Below are positions 62,690 through 64,000 of a stretch of DNA of 64,000 nt, in pieces. Every line of letters starts with the position of its first letter. The stretch's first letter is position 1. Made by a program: the position numbers and the translations under genes. The notes under the pieces are model-generated. The model was not told the DNA's origin. It did no database searches and worked only from the letters and a program-made list of their open reading frames with translations. The stretch is from Mariniphaga sp. (lineage in GTDB: Bacteria; Bacteroidota; Bacteroidia; Bacteroidales; Prolixibacteraceae), in contig JANXZJ010000193.1 in the NCBI GenBank assembly GCA_025355585.1, positions 62,001 through 126,000 of the forward strand, given 5' to 3'.

Positions 62690-64000
62690 ATGAAGCAATT
62701 ATTATTCCTTATACTCTTTTATTGCTTAAGCTTGAACATCTTTGGCCAAACCACTGATGTTATTTTGAAAGGGTCAATATCATATATAACTTCTCAAAAT
62801 ATATATGTGAAGTTTGAAAATACGGAAGGAATTCACATGGGCGATACGCTATTTATCGCACGTAACAATGTGTTTATTCCTGCTTTAATCGTAAATAATC
62901 TTTCAACGATTTCCTGCGTAGGGATTCCGGTTGGACAGGTTACTCTTTCAATATCGAACCCTATATTTGGGAAAATAAAAGTAGAAAAGAGGCAACAAGA
63001 TTCGATATCTAAAGAAACGAAAGCACCTGTTTCTTTAAACGCGAATGATCAGGCAATTAAATTACTTTATCAGGATAATAAAGCCAAAGAATTAAAACCA
63101 CGCATAGATGGACGGGTTGCACTCTCTTCGTATGCAACGCTATCGAATTCTGCATCCGATATTAGATACAGGTATAATTTGTCGTTAAACACAAAGCATG
63201 GCGGCGATTCCGGACTTTCTACCGAAACCTATGTTTCATTTACTCACAAATCAAATGAATTGAGCCTTGTGGGTCAGGATATAAACAAGTATTTGAAAAT
63301 ATACACGCTGGCAGTGACATACGATTTTAACAAATCAACCAATATCTCACTGGGACGAAAAATAAATTTGAACATGGCAAACATAGGTGCCGTTGATGGG
63401 CTTCAATTTCAGACAGTCCACCGAAACTTCACTTATGGGGCTGTAGTAGGTTCACGGCCTGATTATTATAACTATAGCTTCAATTCAAATTTAATGCAAT
63501 TTGGTGTTTTTACAGGTCATAGTATTCAAAATGAAAATGGGAATATGCAAACTTCACTTGCAGTCTTCGACCAGATGAACGATTTTAAAACTGATCGCAG
63601 GTTTGCCTATCTTCAACACTGTAATTCCTTATTGAAGAAATTGGATCTTTTTTGTTCTTTTGAATTTGATTTCTACACCCTCGATACTCTTAAGCAGCCT
63701 AAAAACACTTTTGATCTGACAAGCGTTTACGCATCAATAAGATACAAACCATGGAAAAACCTTTCCTTAATGGTTTCCTATGATGCCAGAAAAAACGTCT
63801 ATTACTATGAGACTTTTAAAAATCAGATAGACAGCATTATAGATAGAGAGACCAGGCAAGGTTTACGATTTAATTTCAACTATCGCCCGGTTAAATACCT
63901 CAGTTGGGGAGGATCAGCCGGATACCGGTTTCAAAAATCGGATCCTGTACCAAGCATTAATGCGAATAGTTACTTAAACTACAGTCTTATACCATTGATT
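62690..64000 (+). CDS. Putative outer-membrane beta-barrel protein, cut by the window edge
   Basis: At least 437 residues, frame open to the end. Signal peptide MKQLLFLILFYCLSLNIFGQ. Residues about 22-105 form a small beta-rich domain (GDTLFIARNNVFIPALIV), then after a polar linker (about 106-145) a long series of amphipathic strands with aromatic ends (IRYRYNLSLNT, STETYVSFTH, KYLKIYTLAVTYDF, STNISLGRKI, NYSFNSNLMQFGVF, SVYASIRYKP, GLRFNFNYRP). This suggests an outer-membrane barrel. Its place directly after two multihaem cytochromes suggests a porin sheath for electron transfer, as MtrB in Shewanella; sequence kinship to MtrB is not evident to me. Confidence 0.72.
   Translation, partial: MKQLLFLILFYCLSLNIFGQTTDVILKGSISYITSQNIYVKFENTEGIHMGDTLFIARNNVFIPALIVNNLSTISCVGIPVGQVTLSISNPIFGKIKVEKRQQDSISKETKAPVSLNANDQAIKLLYQDNKAKELKPRIDGRVALSSYATLSNSASDIRYRYNLSLNTKHGGDSGLSTETYVSFTHKSNELSLVGQDINKYLKIYTLAVTYDFNKSTNISLGRKINLNMANIGAVDGLQFQTVHRNFTYGAVVGSRPDYYNYSFNSNLMQFGVFTGHSIQNENGNMQTSLAVFDQMNDFKTDRRFAYLQHCNSLLKKLDLFCSFEFDFYTLDTLKQPKNTFDLTSVYASIRYKPWKNLSLMVSYDARKNVYYYETFKNQIDSIIDRETRQGLRFNFNYRPVKYLSWGGSAGYRFQKSDPVPSINANSYLNYSLIPLI

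Noticed and set aside
62203-62698. Open frames on both strands at the end of the 31-haem gene
   Set aside because: They are shadows of the repeat sequence; the CXXCH frame is unbroken and starts with a signal peptide.
1-64000. tRNA or rRNA genes
   Set aside because: I looked in the gaps for cloverleaf-like arms and conserved rRNA stretches and saw none; this is by eye and a covariance search would be decisive.

Overview
The window looks like chromosome from a member of the Bacteroidota, probably an environmental Bacteroidales- or Marinilabiliales-like bacterium. The evidence is a SusC/SusD pair, type IX secretion sorting domains of both kinds (a gliding-associated type B tail and a Por-type A tail), TAnnTTTG promoter boxes typical of the phylum, mostly weak Shine-Dalgarno sites and moderate GC. 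I found no rRNA, tRNA, CRISPR array, transposase or phage gene, so this reads as ordinary chromosome with accessory blocks.

Layout. 1-10.7 kb: a UvrD/PcrA-type helicase cut by the left edge, a T9SS-exported PKD protein, a DUF493 protein, an S37-type peptidase, a GT39-like membrane glycosyltransferase, a DUF4440 lipoprotein, a lysozyme-fold-like membrane protein overlapping a phosphodiester glycosidase (NAGPA) gene, and an F420-reductase-like NADP enzyme. 10.9-13 kb: OvoA, the ovothiol sulfoxide synthase and methyltransferase. 13.3-23.4 kb: a GH43 enzyme and a 2906-residue surface beta-helix protein with an internal tandem duplication of about 765 residues. 23.4-30 kb: small proteins (GNAT, paired membrane proteins, YbjQ, serine hydrolase, PLDc_N). 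30.2-41.4 kb: core functions: ClC channel, GlyA, TsaD, TamB, and an ExbB/ExbD/TonB-type set.

42.4-56 kb: a locus that fits uptake and breakdown of peptidoglycan fragments. It holds a FadR/GntR regulator, SusD, SusC, a calcineurin-like phosphoesterase fused to a PQQ-type propeller, a Tat-exported dipeptide epimerase of the L-Ala-D/L-Glu type, an SH3-NlpC/P60 lipoprotein, a transglutaminase-like lipoprotein, and a divergent NamZ-type (DUF1343) exo-muramidase. A 12-base motif (GTTGTAATACAA) recurs in front of susC and between the transglutaminase and NamZ genes, with a 9/11 match in front of the NlpC gene. I read it as a candidate operator for the local FadR-type regulator.

56.4-64 kb: an electron-transfer operon. 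In order: a 25-codon leader ORF with a strong Shine-Dalgarno site, a di-haem cytochrome b-like membrane protein (two His-x13-His pairs), a membrane-anchored ferredoxin/FAD oxidoreductase, a cytochrome with 20 CXXCH motifs, a cytochrome with 31 CXXCH motifs built of exact 219-base repeats, and a putative outer-membrane barrel protein that runs off the right edge. Together these would make an inner-membrane-to-surface electron path; that function is inference.

Two intergenic stretches (about 9.63-9.83 kb and 26.65-26.84 kb) carry degenerate arrays with the same 21-base period but different sequences, and I cannot assign them to a known element.
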